From positions 2,766,001 through 2,830,000 of the forward strand of contig NZ_CP133160.1 of NCBI RefSeq assembly GCF_030913365.1: a stretch of DNA of 64,000 nucleotides. Reading direction: 5' to 3'. A model generated the notes under the pieces. That model ran no database searches. It saw only the letters and a program-made list of their open reading frames with translations, and was not told the origin of the DNA. The position numbers and the translations under genes are program-made. Shown here one piece after another: positions 31,834-40,807 of the stretch. The stretch comes from Stenotrophomonas sp. 24(2023). Its GTDB lineage: Bacteria; Pseudomonadota; Gammaproteobacteria; Xanthomonadales; Xanthomonadaceae. Within the stretch, counting starts at the first letter, position 1, and each line of letters starts with the position of its first letter.

Positions 31834-32742
31834 ATGGACCACTTCGCCGCCCTGCGTGCGCTGCGCACCATTGTCGATGCCGGCAGCTTCACGGCGGCGG
31901 CCGAGCATCTGGGCACCACCCATTCGGCGATGTCGCGGCAGCTGCGGCAGCTGGAAGACCATCTGCAGGTGCGCCTGCTGGACCGCAACAGCCGCCGCCT
32001 GTCCCTGACCGAAGCCGGGCGCGGCTACTACCGCGACGCCGTGGTCCTGCTCGAACGCCTGGAAGCGGCCGATGCGCGTGCCCGTGCCGGCCAGGCAGTG
32101 CCGGCCGGCAGCGTGCGGCTGAGCGTGCCGCAGGTGGTGGCCAGCCAGGAGCTGCCGCATTGGCTGCCCGGCTTCCTGGCCCGCTACCCGCAGGTGGCCC
32201 TGGATCTGTCGGCCGATGACCAGCTGGTCGATGTGGTGGGGGGAGGCTTCGACCTGGCCCTGCGCATCGCGCCTTCGCTGCCGGACAGCCAACTGGTCGC
32301 GCGCGAGCTGGCCTGCTGCGAACGCATCCTGGTGGCGGCACCGGGTTACATCGCCCGGCACGGCCTGCCGCGGCAGGTGGCCGATCTTTCCACGCATGTG
32401 CTGCTGGCCTTCCGCACGGGCGGCGGCGATGCGTCCTGGCTGCTGCATGGCCCGCGCGGTGCCCAGGCCCGTGCCGATGTGGGCCAGCGGTTGCGCCTGG
32501 ATGCCACCCCCGCCCTGCATGCGGCCACCCTGGCCGGGGTTGGCATTGCGGTGTTCACCGCGCTGACCGTGCGCGAAGACCTGCGCGCAGGCCGCCTGAT
32601 CCGCGTGCTGCCGGCCTGGCATGCCGGTGAGCGCCGTTACTTCGCGCTGTACCCGCATGCACGCGCACTGGCACCGAAAGTGCGCGCGCTGGTCGAACAC
32701 CTGGCCGCGCACTACGCTGGGCAACCGGACACGGTGGCGTAG
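31834..32742 (+). CDS. LysR-family transcriptional regulator
   Basis: A 302-residue regulator. The winged helix-turn-helix is at the N-terminus: VDAGSFTAAAEHLGTTHSAM followed by SRQLRQLEDHLQVRLLDR and LTEAGRGYY. The remainder is the periplasmic-binding-like effector domain (VRLSVPQVVASQELPHWLPG, LRIAPSLPDSQLVARELA). The inducer is unknown. The ATG at 31834 begins the canonical HTH N-terminus. A TauE/SafE permease gene starts 26 bases after its stop on the same strand. The two may be co-transcribed, so the permease is a candidate target, though LysR genes more often face their targets. Confidence 0.9.
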   Translation: MDHFAALRALRTIVDAGSFTAAAEHLGTTHSAMSRQLRQLEDHLQVRLLDRNSRRLSLTEAGRGYYRDAVVLLERLEAADARARAGQAVPAGSVRLSVPQVVASQELPHWLPGFLARYPQVALDLSADDQLVDVVGGGFDLALRIAPSLPDSQLVARELACCERILVAAPGYIARHGLPRQVADLSTHVLLAFRTGGGDASWLLHGPRGAQARADVGQRLRLDATPALHAATLAGVGIAVFTALTVREDLRAGRLIRVLPAWHAGERRYFALYPHARALAPKVRALVEHLAAHYAGQPDTVA

Positions 32743-32768
32743 CCGGGCCGCAGCAACAGGACAGGTGG

Positions 32769-33539
32769 ATGGACGCAGGCATGGTGGTGTACCTGGTGGT
32801 GGCCCTGGGCGCGATGGTGGCGGGTTTCGTGCAGGGGTTGTCCGGTTTTGCCTTCGGGATGGTCGCCATGTCGTTCTGGGCATGGACGCTGGACCCGCGG
32901 CTGGCGGCCGCGTTGTCGGTGTTCGGTGCGCTGGTCGGGCAGGTGCTGGCGGTGTTCACCGTGCGCCGTGGCTTCCAGTTCCGCACGCTGCTGCCGTTCG
33001 TGCTGGGCGGGCTGGCCGGCATCCCGTTGGGGGTGGCCGTGCTGCCGCAGCTGGACATGGTGTGGTTCAAGGCGCTGCTGGGGAGCTTCCTGGCGATCTG
33101 GTGCCCGTTGATGCTGATGGCGCGGTCGCTGCCTCCCATCACCACAGGCGGACGCTTCGGCGATGCTCTGGCCGGTCTGGCGGGCGGCATGCTCAGCGGC
33201 ATCGGCGGGTTCGCCGGGCCGGTGCCGACGCTGTGGAGCACGCTGCGTGGGTTCGGCAAGGACGAGCAGCGCGCGGTCATCCAGAACTTCAACCTTGCGA
33301 TGCTGGCCGTGACCCTGGCCACCTATGTCGGGCGTGGCATGGTTACTGCGCCGATGCTCCCGTATTTCGCCATTGTCGCGCCGGCGATGCTGGTCCCCAC
33401 CCTGCTGGGCGCGCGGGTGTACATCGGCATCAGCGAGGCGCGCTTCCGGCAGATCGTGCTGGGGCTGCTGACCGCTTCGGGCCTGGCGATGCTGGCAGCC
33501 TCGGTGCCGCCGTTGCTGGCCCGGGGCAGCGGGGCATGA
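32769..33539 (+). CDS. TauE/SafE-family membrane permease
   Basis: A 256-residue integral membrane protein with about seven to eight hydrophobic helices. It has the two-half TauE/SafE layout: VAGFVQGLSGFAFGMVAMSF in the first half and GLAGGMLSGIGGFAGPVPTL in the second, the repeated G-x-x-x-G-x-x-G-x-x-G pattern. The family moves sulfite, sulfoacetate or other organic anions across the inner membrane; the substrate here is unknown. It follows a LysR regulator by 26 bases and ends at a strong bidirectional terminator. Confidence 0.86.
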   Translation: MDAGMVVYLVVALGAMVAGFVQGLSGFAFGMVAMSFWAWTLDPRLAAALSVFGALVGQVLAVFTVRRGFQFRTLLPFVLGGLAGIPLGVAVLPQLDMVWFKALLGSFLAIWCPLMLMARSLPPITTGGRFGDALAGLAGGMLSGIGGFAGPVPTLWSTLRGFGKDEQRAVIQNFNLAMLAVTLATYVGRGMVTAPMLPYFAIVAPAMLVPTLLGARVYIGISEARFRQIVLGLLTASGLAMLAASVPPLLARGSGA

Positions 33540-33540
33540 A

Positions 33541-33572
33541 AAAGGGCGCCCGATGAGCGCCCTTTGTCGTTT
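33541..33572. terminator. Bidirectional terminator between permease and YccA genes
   Basis: AAAGGGCGC / GCGCCCTTT stem with a seven-base loop. The A-run on the left gives a T-run on the minus strand, so it can end both converging genes. Confidence 0.8.
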
Positions 33573-33587
33573 ACGGCATTGATGGAG

Positions 33588-34346
33588 TCAGCGCTGCTGG
33601 ATCTTCGACAGCAGGCGCAGGAACTCCACGTACAGCCAGACCAGCGTCACCATCAGGCCGAATGCGCCATACCACTCCATGTACTTCGGCGCGCCCTGTT
33701 CCACGCCGGTTTCGATGAAGTCGAAATCCAGCACCAGGTTCAGTGCGGCCACCACCACCACGAACAGGCTGAAGGCGATGCCCAGCCAGCTGGCTTCGTG
33801 GATCACCGGCACGTCGATGTTGAAGAAGCCCAGCACGAACGACGCCAGGTAGAGCAGGGCGATGCCGCCGGTAGCCGCCACCACGCCCAGCTTGAAGTTC
33901 TCGGTGGCCTTGATGATGCCGCTGCGGTAGGCGAACAGCAGGGCGAACAGCGTGCCGAAGGTCAGCAGCACGGCCTGGAACACGATGCCGGGGAACTTGG
34001 CGTTGAACAGTGCCGAGATCGCGCCCAGGAACAGGCCTTCCACCAGCGCGTACATCGGTGCGGTGACCGGCGACCATTCCTTCTTGAACACGGTCACCAG
34101 GGCCAGCACCAGGCCGCCGATCGCACCGCCCATGGCGTACAGGCCGGCGCCCGGCAGCATCTGGCCGGAGGCGTCTACCGTCTGGTTCCAGGCAAAGGCT
34201 GCGGTGAGCACGGTCAACAGCAGCAGGATGCCGGTCTTGTTGACGGTGCCATTGAGGGTCATGGCCTGGCCGGGGCGTGACACCACCGAGCCGCTGGCCA
34301 GGTCCAGGAAGGTCGACTCGGAAAGAGCCGGGTTGCCGCTGCGCAT
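33588..34346 (-). CDS. Bax inhibitor-1 / YccA family membrane protein
   Basis: A 252-residue protein with about seven transmembrane helices, starting MRSGNPALSESTFLDLASGS. TLNGTVNKTGILLLLTVLTA and FIETGVEQGAPKYMEWYGAF are typical of the bacterial Bax-inhibitor-1 / YccA-like group, which includes FtsH modulators and calcium-leak channels. The ATG at 34344-34346 has GGAG seven bases upstream. The frame is open further upstream across tRNA-Pro but that part is not coding. The role in this organism is unknown. Confidence 0.87.
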   Translation of the reverse strand: MRSGNPALSESTFLDLASGSVVSRPGQAMTLNGTVNKTGILLLLTVLTAAFAWNQTVDASGQMLPGAGLYAMGGAIGGLVLALVTVFKKEWSPVTAPMYALVEGLFLGAISALFNAKFPGIVFQAVLLTFGTLFALLFAYRSGIIKATENFKLGVVAATGGIALLYLASFVLGFFNIDVPVIHEASWLGIAFSLFVVVVAALNLVLDFDFIETGVEQGAPKYMEWYGAFGLMVTLVWLYVEFLRLLSKIQQR

Positions 34347-34460
34347 GCGAAATCTCCGTGCGATCAGATGAGGGGCCACGGCCATCCGGCCGATAGCGGC
34401 AGCATATCGCAATGGCAGGCAGGGCACCGTGGCCGGGTCGGCAGGTATCGCCGGTTCAGA

Positions 34461-34489
34461 TTGACAGGGGGGAGGCCGCTGGCCACAAT
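34461..34489 (+). promoter_or_regulatory. Promoter of the tRNA-Pro/tRNA-Arg pair
   Basis: Perfect -35 TTGACA (34461-34466), 17-base spacer, CACAAT -10 (34484-34489). It is 43 bases before the tRNA-Pro. Confidence 0.7.
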
Positions 34490-34531
34490 GCCCGACTCTG
34501 CCGGGGCCTTGGTCCCCGACAGGATTACCAC

Positions 34532-34608
34532 CGGGGTATAGCGCAGTCTGGTAGCGCGCCTGCTTTGGGAGCAGGATGTCGGGGGTTCGAATCCCTCTAC
34601 CCCGACCA
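34532..34608 (+). tRNA. tRNA-Pro (anticodon TGG)
   Basis: 77 bases ending in encoded CCA. Acceptor CGGGGTA/TACCCCG, anticodon loop TTTGGGA giving TGG, T-loop GTTCGAAT. Confidence 0.95.
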
Positions 34609-34654
34609 AATCCATCCACCGTCCATGTCGGATTGGATGCAGCATCCGGTCAGG

Positions 34655-34731
34655 GCGCCCGTAGCTCAACTGGATAGAGCACCGGCCTTCTAAGCCGGCG
34701 GTTACAGGTTCGATTCCTGTCGGGCGCGCCA
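34655..34731 (+). tRNA. tRNA-Arg (anticodon TCT)
   Basis: 77 bases with encoded CCA. Acceptor GCGCCCG/CGGGCGC, anticodon loop CTTCTAA giving TCT, T-loop GTTCGATT. It shares the upstream promoter with tRNA-Pro. Confidence 0.95.
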
Positions 34732-34911
34732 TTGGCCGTTCCTGTCCTGCCGCACCGCCGCGCCACGCCATTTCCTTCCTGCGGGTTGCCGCATCCGCGT
34801 TGCGGCGCGGGCACCGTGGCATGCACGGGTCGGCAGCGGTTCAAGCAGCGGGCCGGCACGCGCGGCATAGTAGCCACGCCCGATCCGGGCAGCCAGGTGC
34901 TGCAGGTGAGC

Positions 34912-35670
34912 ATGTCCCGACGTCCTTTCCGATGGCAGCCCGGCGTGTGGCTGGCAGCCCTGCTGCTGTTGCCCGTGGGCATCGTGCAGGCAGCGGCCGA
35001 TGCCACCGTTGCCCGCATTGCCGTGTACCGGGGTGAGGCGGGTTGCCCGGGCTGTTCCGAAGCCGTGCAGGCGGCCATTGAACGCCAGGGGCCGCGTTAC
35101 CGGGTGGACTTCGTCGGGCCGGATGAAGCCGTCGATGTCACCGAGGTGACGCGTGAGCGTTACGTGGCTTATGTGCAGCCGGGAGGCGGCCAGGATATCC
35201 AGGGCGCGTTCGCTGCACTGGGCGATGCGCAGGCGGCGGCCATCGGCGATTTTGTCGAGGGCGGCGGCCGCTTCATCGGCCTGTGCATGGGGGCGTATCT
35301 GGCCGGCGCGTCCTATCTGGGGCTGTTGCCGCAGGACCTGGACGCCGAGGCGGGGCGCCCGGGATTTCCGGTGCATGGCATCGATGATGCTGCCGTGCCG
35401 GTGCAGTGGAATGGCCGCCAGGAAAGCGCGTTCTTCCAGGACGGGCCGTACCTGCCGTCGGCAGGGGCAGCACCCGGTTTCAGGGTGATCGCACGCTATG
35501 CCAACGGTGATCTGGCGGCGGCGCGTTATGCCCATGGCAAGGGCGTGGTGGTGCTGACCGGGCCGCACCCGGAAGCACCGCCGCAATGGTTTGATGAGGC
35601 GGAGATACCTCGGTCGCAGATGCCGCGAAGCGATCTGTTCAAGGATGTCCTGGACGCCTCGCTGCGATAG
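34912..35670 (+). CDS. Exported BPL_N (glutamine-amidotransferase-like) protein
   Basis: A 252-residue exported protein with a class I glutamine-amidotransferase-like fold of the BPL_N group. A signal peptide covers about 1-35 (LAALLLLPVGIVQAAADA). IAVYRGEAGCPGCSEAVQAA and YVAYVQPGGGQDIQGAF follow. GGRFIGLCMGAYLAGASYLG is the nucleophile elbow, with Cys125 as the candidate nucleophile. HGKGVVVLTGPHPEA near the end supplies a His. The start at 34912 gives a clean signal peptide after AGGTGAGC. Such proteins are unusual in being exported; the substrate is unknown. It may be periplasmic rather than a biotin ligase part. Confidence 0.8.
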   Translation: MSRRPFRWQPGVWLAALLLLPVGIVQAAADATVARIAVYRGEAGCPGCSEAVQAAIERQGPRYRVDFVGPDEAVDVTEVTRERYVAYVQPGGGQDIQGAFAALGDAQAAAIGDFVEGGGRFIGLCMGAYLAGASYLGLLPQDLDAEAGRPGFPVHGIDDAAVPVQWNGRQESAFFQDGPYLPSAGAAPGFRVIARYANGDLAAARYAHGKGVVVLTGPHPEAPPQWFDEAEIPRSQMPRSDLFKDVLDASLR

Positions 35671-35727
35671 GGCAGGCGGCGGCGAGCAGGCCGTACGGAC
35701 GCCCTGCACATCAATGTGAAGAAGTGC

Positions 35728-35756
35728 TTGCAATTCCCGCGCGACTCCCGGAAAAT
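35728..35756 (+). promoter_or_regulatory. Candidate promoter for tRNA-His
   Basis: TTGCAA (35728-35733) and GAAAAT (35751-35756) with a 17-base spacer, about 105 bases before the tRNA. Confidence 0.4.
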
Positions 35757-35860
35757 GCCGGACTCGCTTCAACGGGCAGCCACTTCAAACACGGCGCCGG
35801 ACAAGCGGAAAGTTCAGGTTTCAACGGTGGCGGTAGTGCCGGGGAAACACGGTTTCAGTG

Positions 35861-35937
35861 GTGGCTGTAGCTCAGTTGGTTAGAGTACCGGATTGTGATT
35901 CCGGTGGTCGGGGGTTCGAATCCCCTCAGCCACCCCA
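35861..35937 (+). tRNA. tRNA-His (anticodon GTG)
   Basis: 77 bases with CCA. Acceptor GTGGCTG/CAGCCAC, anticodon loop TTGTGAT giving GTG. A G at 35860 would be the extra G(-1) typical of tRNA-His, opposite discriminator C. Confidence 0.95.
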
Positions 35938-35971
35938 CTGATTCAACCGCGCCGGCATCGCCGACACGGTA

Positions 35972-35999
35972 TTGCAATAAACAGAAAGCACGCTATAAT
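35972..35999 (+). promoter_or_regulatory. Promoter of first tRNA-Lys
   Basis: TTGCAA (35972-35977), 16-base spacer, perfect TATAAT (35994-35999), 17 bases before the tRNA. Confidence 0.8.
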
Positions 36000-36016
36000 G
36001 TGCGTCTGAGTTTCAC

Positions 36017-36092
36017 GGGCTGTTAGCTCAGTTGGTAGAGCAGTTGACTCTTAATCAATAGGTCCAAGGTTCGAATCCTTGACAGCCCACCA
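36017..36092 (+). tRNA. tRNA-Lys (anticodon CTT), copy 1
   Basis: 76 bases with CCA. Acceptor GGGCTGT/ACAGCCC, anticodon loop CTCTTAA giving CTT. Identical to copy 2 at 36278. Confidence 0.95.
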
Positions 36093-36098
36093 AGACAG

Positions 36099-36128
36099 AA
36101 GCCACCTGGTACGCCAGGTGGCTTTTTT
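36099..36128 (+). terminator. Terminator of tRNA-Lys copy 1
   Basis: AAGCCACCTGG-TACG-CCAGGTGGCTT with a T6 run. Confidence 0.88.
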
Positions 36129-36232
36129 CTTTGTTGTGTTCGCAGACAGCGTATCGCTGATGTCGTCAGCGGCCATGACGCGTGCGTAGAACGCGAGTCG
36201 TGCGGCAATCCGCATCCTCGATCAAAAAAGGC

Positions 36233-36262
36233 TTGCACGGCGCGTGCGTATCAGGTCATAAT
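36233..36262 (+). promoter_or_regulatory. Promoter of second tRNA-Lys
   Basis: TTGCAC (36233-36238), 18-base spacer, CATAAT (36257-36262), 15 bases before the tRNA. It differs from the promoter of copy 1. Confidence 0.65.
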
Positions 36263-36277
36263 TCGCGCCCCGATTTC

Positions 36278-36353
36278 GGGCTGTTAGCTCAGTTGGTAGA
36301 GCAGTTGACTCTTAATCAATAGGTCCAAGGTTCGAATCCTTGACAGCCCACCA
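36278..36353 (+). tRNA. tRNA-Lys (anticodon CTT), copy 2
   Basis: 76 bases with CCA, identical in sequence to copy 1, with its own promoter and terminator. Confidence 0.95.
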
Positions 36354-36357
36354 GACG

Positions 36358-36388
36358 AAAGCCACTTGGTCCTCCAAGTGGCTTTTTT
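36358..36388 (+). terminator. Terminator of tRNA-Lys copy 2
   Basis: AAAGCCACTTGG-TCCT-CCAAGTGGCTTT with a T6 run. The stem resembles that of copy 1 but carries compensating changes. Confidence 0.88.
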
Positions 36389-36545
36389 CTTGCCTGCGCT
36401 GCGTGCGGGCTGAAGTCCGGCTGAAACGCGCGCTAAACGCGTCATTGCTGTCTTCAATACTGTGCACTGCGCCCCTGTGTTCGTTGGCATCATCGCTCCC
36501 AATGCGGGTTCCGCGCCGGTGGCGCATGCAGCAGGGAGTGGAACG

Positions 36546-36944
36546 ATGGTGCAGGTGTTGATGCGTGGTGTGCTGGCATCCGGCGTGTTGCTGGTTGCCT
36601 TGGCCGGGTGCAGCAGGACGCCCGGTGCGGAAGCCGGGTCCACAGCCGCGAAGGCTGATCCTGTGCAGCCCGTGGCGCAGGCGGGGCAGGCGGGGCAAAC
36701 GGGGCAAACGGGGCAAACGGGGCAGACAGCGCCGGCCGAAGGCACGCTCACGCCCCGGACCTATCCGGCTGACGGTGAACTGATGCAGAGAACCTATCCG
36801 GTAGTGGAAGGCCAGGATGAAACGACGGCCGAGGCGGTCGAGCTGCGCCGCTCGGCCGACGGATCGACGCTGCAGATCCGCAAGGCCGACCCGGCCGCGG
36901 CGACGGACGGCGCGCAGCCGACCGCGCCGGCAAAACCGCAGTAA
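36546..36944 (+). CDS. Small lipoprotein with Gly-Gln-Thr repeats
   Basis: A 132-residue predicted lipoprotein of unknown function. The signal peptide ends in LALAGCSRT-type lipobox, LAGC, with Cys22 lipidated. Next comes QAGQAGQTGQTGQTGQT, encoded by near-perfect 9-bp units (GGGGCAAAC). These may vary in number by slippage. The rest is hydrophilic with repeated RTYPADGELMQRTYP. GGAG lies seven bases before the ATG at 36546; an in-frame ATG five codons later and open frame upstream are alternatives. It is probably anchored in the outer membrane or inner membrane facing the periplasm. No homologue recognised. Confidence 0.7.
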   Translation: MVQVLMRGVLASGVLLVALAGCSRTPGAEAGSTAAKADPVQPVAQAGQAGQTGQTGQTGQTAPAEGTLTPRTYPADGELMQRTYPVVEGQDETTAEAVELRRSADGSTLQIRKADPAAATDGAQPTAPAKPQ

Positions 36945-36999
36945 GCAGCGCAGGTTGCGGCCAGCCCGTGCACAGCGCCGGGAGGGCAGGAGGGGGAAA

Positions 37000-38337
37000 A
37001 TGGCGGGCATGGATGTGCCTTCCCCTTCTTCCCGGCGCTGGTTGGGCTCACGTGAACAATGGCTGGAACGCATCGCCCTGTGGGGCGGTGCGATCGCCGT
37101 GGCGCTGGCCGCCATCGTGTTCGCCAAGGCGGCCGATGCGGCATTCGCGGTGTTCACGCGCATCCACCAGGCGTCATCCTGGTGGCCGGTACTGCTGACC
37201 CCGGCCGTGTTCGCGCTGCTGGCCTGGCTGACCCAGGGGCTGCTGCGCCCGACGCGCGGCAGCGGCATCCCGCAGGTCATCGCTGCGCTGGACACGCCGG
37301 ACCGGGCGTTCCGTGCGCAGAACCTCGCCCTGCCGGTATCGGCAGGCAAGCTGGGCCTGACCGTGCTGGCCCTGCTGGGCGGTGCCTCGGTGGGGCGCGA
37401 AGGGCCCACCGTGCACGTCGGTGCCAGTCTGATGTATGTGATCGGCCGCGCGCTGGGCTTCCGCGATCCGCGCCAGGCCACGCATTTCCTGCTGGCCGGC
37501 GGTGCGGCCGGCATTGCGGCGGCATTCAACACGCCGCTGGCCGGTGTCGTGTTCGCCATCGAGGAACTGTCCGGCCGTTTCGAGCATCGCTTTTCCGGCA
37601 CCTTGCTGACCGCAGTGATCGTGGCGGGCGTGGTGTCACTGGGCTTGCTGGGCAATTACACCTATTTCGGCCGGGTGGGGGCCTCCCTGCCGCTGGGCAT
37701 GGGCTGGCTGGCGGTGCTGCTGTGCGGCGTGGCCGGCGGGCTGGGCGGGGGGCTGTTCAGCCGGTTGGTGCTGGCCGCTGCCGATGGCCGCCCGCGCTGG
37801 CTGGGGCAGGCCCGGGCGCGCCACCCGGTGCTGTTCGCGGCCGGCTGTGGGCTGGTGCTGGCGCTGCTGGGCGTGGTTTTCGGCCTGGGGGCCTTCGGTA
37901 CGGGGTACGAACAGGCGCGCCTGCTGGTGCAGGGGCAGGGGGGCGTCGGCGATGGGTTCGGCCTGATGAAGTTCGCGGCGAACCTGGTGTCATACGTGGC
38001 GGGCATTCCCGGCGGCCTGTTCTCCCCCGCGCTGGCCGTGGGGGCCGGGCTGGGCCACAACCTGGCGGCCCTGCTGCCGGGGGTGGACCCGGCCGCCGTG
38101 GTGGTCCTGGGCATGTGCGCCTACCTGACCGGCGTCACCCAGGCGCCGCTGACCTCGGCGGTCATTTCACTGGAACTGACCGACACCGGGGACCTGCTGC
38201 TGCCCATCCTGGCTGCCGTGCTGCTGGCCCGGGTGGCGTCGTCCTGGGTCTGCCACGTGCCGATCTACCGGGCGCTGGCCGGGCGCCTGGTACAGGCCAT
38301 GCCCGCCGCCGGGCCGGCGGGGCGGGAAAACGGCTGA
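37000..38337 (+). CDS. ClC-family chloride channel / H+-Cl- antiporter
   Basis: A 445-residue membrane protein of the ClC family. All selectivity motifs are visible: GSGIPQ at 87-92, GREGPTVHVG at 132-141 with the gating Glu134, and GIPGGLFSPALAVGAGLGHN late in the protein. About ten to twelve hydrophobic helices are present. The retained gating Glu is compatible with either a channel or proton-coupled exchange. No cytosolic CBS domains follow. The ATG at 37000 has AGGGGGAAA directly before it. It may help acid resistance or ion balance. It lies 55 bases after a lipoprotein gene. Confidence 0.93.
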   Translation: MAGMDVPSPSSRRWLGSREQWLERIALWGGAIAVALAAIVFAKAADAAFAVFTRIHQASSWWPVLLTPAVFALLAWLTQGLLRPTRGSGIPQVIAALDTPDRAFRAQNLALPVSAGKLGLTVLALLGGASVGREGPTVHVGASLMYVIGRALGFRDPRQATHFLLAGGAAGIAAAFNTPLAGVVFAIEELSGRFEHRFSGTLLTAVIVAGVVSLGLLGNYTYFGRVGASLPLGMGWLAVLLCGVAGGLGGGLFSRLVLAAADGRPRWLGQARARHPVLFAAGCGLVLALLGVVFGLGAFGTGYEQARLLVQGQGGVGDGFGLMKFAANLVSYVAGIPGGLFSPALAVGAGLGHNLAALLPGVDPAAVVVLGMCAYLTGVTQAPLTSAVISLELTDTGDLLLPILAAVLLARVASSWVCHVPIYRALAGRLVQAMPAAGPAGRENG

Positions 38338-38412
38338 CGCCGCACATTCAGCAATGTCTACGTCTTCCGATTTCGGCGCGTGGCTGCAACAATGAACGCC
38401 TGAGCCGGCCAC

Positions 38413-38497
<85 letters not shown>

Positions 38498-38685
38498 GTG
38501 CCGGCCTGTCTCCGCCCTTGATGGGCACCCCTTGGCCCCCTTGACCGGGACGCGCTGGCAGTGCAGGCCGAATTGGGCGAAACTAAAGGGCTGCGGCGAG
38601 CAGGCGCGTCCACGACGCCGCGGCCTTACAACCGATACATCCATCATCGAGCCGGGGGCGAGCGCCACCGGTGGCAGGAGTCAAC

Positions 38686-39981
38686 ATGCAAGCTTCGATC
38701 GAATCCACCGGCACCCTGGAACGCCGCCTGAGCTTCTCGCTGCCGGAAGACCGTCTGCAGAACCACATCAGCGGCCGCCTGGGCGAAATCGCCCGTACCA
38801 CCCGCATCAAGGGTTTCCGTCCGGGCAAGGTGCCGGCCAAGGTGATCGAGCAGCGCTTCGGCGCGCAGGTCCGTAGCGAGGCGCTGGACGGCCTGCTGCG
38901 CGAAACCTTCGATGCCGCCGTGCGCGAGCACGACCTGCGCATCGTCGGCAGCCCGCGCATCGACAAGGGTGACGAAGGCGAATTCTCCTTCGTGGCCACC
39001 GTCGAGCTGGTGCCGGACTTCGGCGACGTTGATGTGAGCAAGCTGACCGTCGTGCGCCACACCGCCGAAGTCACCGATGCCGACATCGACCAGATGATCG
39101 AGAACCTGCAGCAGCAGCGTCGCACCTGGGCCCCGGTCACCCGTGGCGCGCAGGACGGCGATCTGGTCGCGCTGGAAACCTTCTCCCAGGCCGGCGACGA
39201 GCGCCTGCCGGCCGAAGGCACCGAGAAGGGCAGCATCATCCTCGGCCAGGGCATGATGTTCGAAACCATCGAAAAGGGCCTGGTCGGCCTGGCCAAGGGT
39301 GAAGAAAAGACCCTGGACGTCGAGTTCCCGGCCGACTGGCGCGTGCCGGTGCTGGCGGGCAAGACCGTGCAGGTCACCGTCAAGGTCACCGACCTGTCCG
39401 AGCCGGTGCTGCCGGCGGTGGACGATGCCTTCATCAAGAGCTTCGGCGTGAAGGGCGGCGACGTGGAGCAGTTCCGCAAGGACATCCGCGCCAACCTGGA
39501 GCGCGAGCTGAAGGGCGCCCTGATGAACCGCCTGCGCCGTGAAGTGGGCGAGCAGCTGATCGCCGCCTATGCCTCGGTCGAACTGCCGCCGCGCCTGGTC
39601 GAGAACGAAGCGCGTGCCATGCTCGGCCAGCAGGTCGAACAGGCCCGCCGCAACGGCCAGAACGTGGGCGAAGTCCCGGCCGATGCCCACGAGGGCTTCA
39701 AGGACGCCGCCGCCAAGCGCGTGCTGGTCGGCCTGCTGGTGGGCGAAGTGGCCCGTGCCAACGACCTGCGCCTGGAACCCAAGCGCCTGAACGAAACGAT
39801 GCGCCTGATCGCCTCGACCTACGAGGAGCCGGAGCAGGTCATTGAGATGTACCGCAACGACCCCCAGTTGATGTCTGGCCTGCAGAACCGCGTGATGGAA
39901 GAGCAGGTGATCGACTGGATCGCCGAGCGTGCCCAGCACACCGAGGAAAAGCTCGGCTTCCAGGACGCGATCCGCCAGTAA
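38686..39981 (+). CDS. tig: Trigger factor
   Basis: A 431-residue ribosome-bound chaperone and peptidyl-prolyl isomerase. The N-terminal ribosome-docking signature GFRPGKVP lies at 43-50. An FKBP-like PPIase domain follows at about 155-245, then a helical C-terminal chaperone domain ending [17 protein letters not shown] precedes the ATG at 38686; a GTG five codons upstream is less likely. It heads the tig-clpP-clpX-lon cluster, as in many proteobacteria. Confidence 0.97.
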   Translation: MQASIESTGTLERRLSFSLPEDRLQNHISGRLGEIARTTRIKGFRPGKVPAKVIEQRFGAQVRSEALDGLLRETFDAAVREHDLRIVGSPRIDKGDEGEFSFVATVELVPDFGDVDVSKLTVVRHTAEVTDADIDQMIENLQQQRRTWAPVTRGAQDGDLVALETFSQAGDERLPAEGTEKGSIILGQGMMFETIEKGLVGLAKGEEKTLDVEFPADWRVPVLAGKTVQVTVKVTDLSEPVLPAVDDAFIKSFGVKGGDVEQFRKDIRANLERELKGALMNRLRREVGEQLIAAYASVELPPRLVENEARAMLGQQVEQARRNGQNVGEVPADAHEGFKDAAAKRVLVGLLVGEVARANDLRLEPKRLNETMRLIASTYEEPEQVIEMYRNDPQLMSGLQNRVMEEQVIDWIAERAQHTEEKLGFQDAIRQ

Positions 39982-40002
39982 TCCCGGGCGGATCGATCCA
40001 CG

Positions 40003-40030
40003 CCCCGCGCCCCTGGCGCGGGGTTGTTTT
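40003..40030 (+). terminator. Terminator or attenuator between tig and clpP
   Basis: CCCCGCGCC-CCT-GGCGCGGGG followed by TTGTTTT, 21 bases after the tig stop. clpP must then have its own promoter or depend on readthrough. Confidence 0.8.
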
Positions 40031-40054
40031 CCCCCAATACAGGTACCTCACGTA

Positions 40055-40681
40055 ATGGACAACCGAGCCAAAGCCCTGAACATGGTTCCGATGGTGGTCG
40101 AGCAGACCAGCCGTGGCGAGCGTGCCTACGACATCTACTCGCGCCTGCTCAAGGAGCGCCTGATCTTCCTGGTCGGTCCGATCGACGACCACATGGCGAA
40201 CTTGGTGGTGGCGCAGCTGCTGTTCCTGGAAGCGGACAACCCGGAAAAGGACATCAGCATCTACATCAATTCGCCCGGTGGCGTGGTCACCGCCGGCATG
40301 GCGATCTACGACACCATGCAGTACATCAAGCCGGACGTGAGCACCATCTGCGTCGGCCAGGCGGCCTCGATGGGCGCCCTGCTGCTGGCATCGGGTGCGG
40401 CGGGCAAGCGCTATGCGCTGCCGAATTCGCGCGTGATGATCCACCAGCCGCTGGGCGGCTTCCAGGGCCAGGCCACCGACATCGACATCCACGCCCGTGA
40501 AATCCTGACCCTGCGTTCGCGCCTGAACGAGGTGCTGGCCAAGCACACCGGCCAGTCGCTGGAGACGATCGCGCGCGATACCGAGCGCGACAACTTCAAG
40601 AGCGCGGTCGAAGCGCAGGCCTACGGGCTGGTCGACCAGGTGCTGGAGCGTCGTCCGGAAGAGTCGATCCAGGCGGGCTGA
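40055..40681 (+). CDS. clpP: ATP-dependent Clp protease proteolytic subunit
   Basis: A 208-residue serine protease that forms the ClpP barrel and works with ClpX. The triad is Ser105 in [10 protein letters not shown], His130 in VMIHQPLGG and Asp179 in DTERDNF. A short propeptide precedes the mature start at about Met-Val-Val. The ATG at 40055 follows the terminator-like hairpin after tig. clpX starts 126 bases downstream, so the two proteins are made from adjacent genes. Confidence 0.98.
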   Translation: MDNRAKALNMVPMVVEQTSRGERAYDIYSRLLKERLIFLVGPIDDHMANLVVAQLLFLEADNPEKDISIYINSPGGVVTAGMAIYDTMQYIKPDVSTICVGQAASMGALLLASGAAGKRYALPNSRVMIHQPLGGFQGQATDIDIHAREILTLRSRLNEVLAKHTGQSLETIARDTERDNFKSAVEAQAYGLVDQVLERRPEESIQAG

Positions 40682-40807
40682 CCGGCCTTCACGGGGCCAG
40701 GGAGGCCCCGTTCCTGCAGGGTCGGGTGGGACTGGTGTCCCTCCGGCCCTGTGCTATTCTCGAATCGAACCCCCGTTCAGCGGGTGGGGTAACTGGGTAA
40801 GCGAAGC

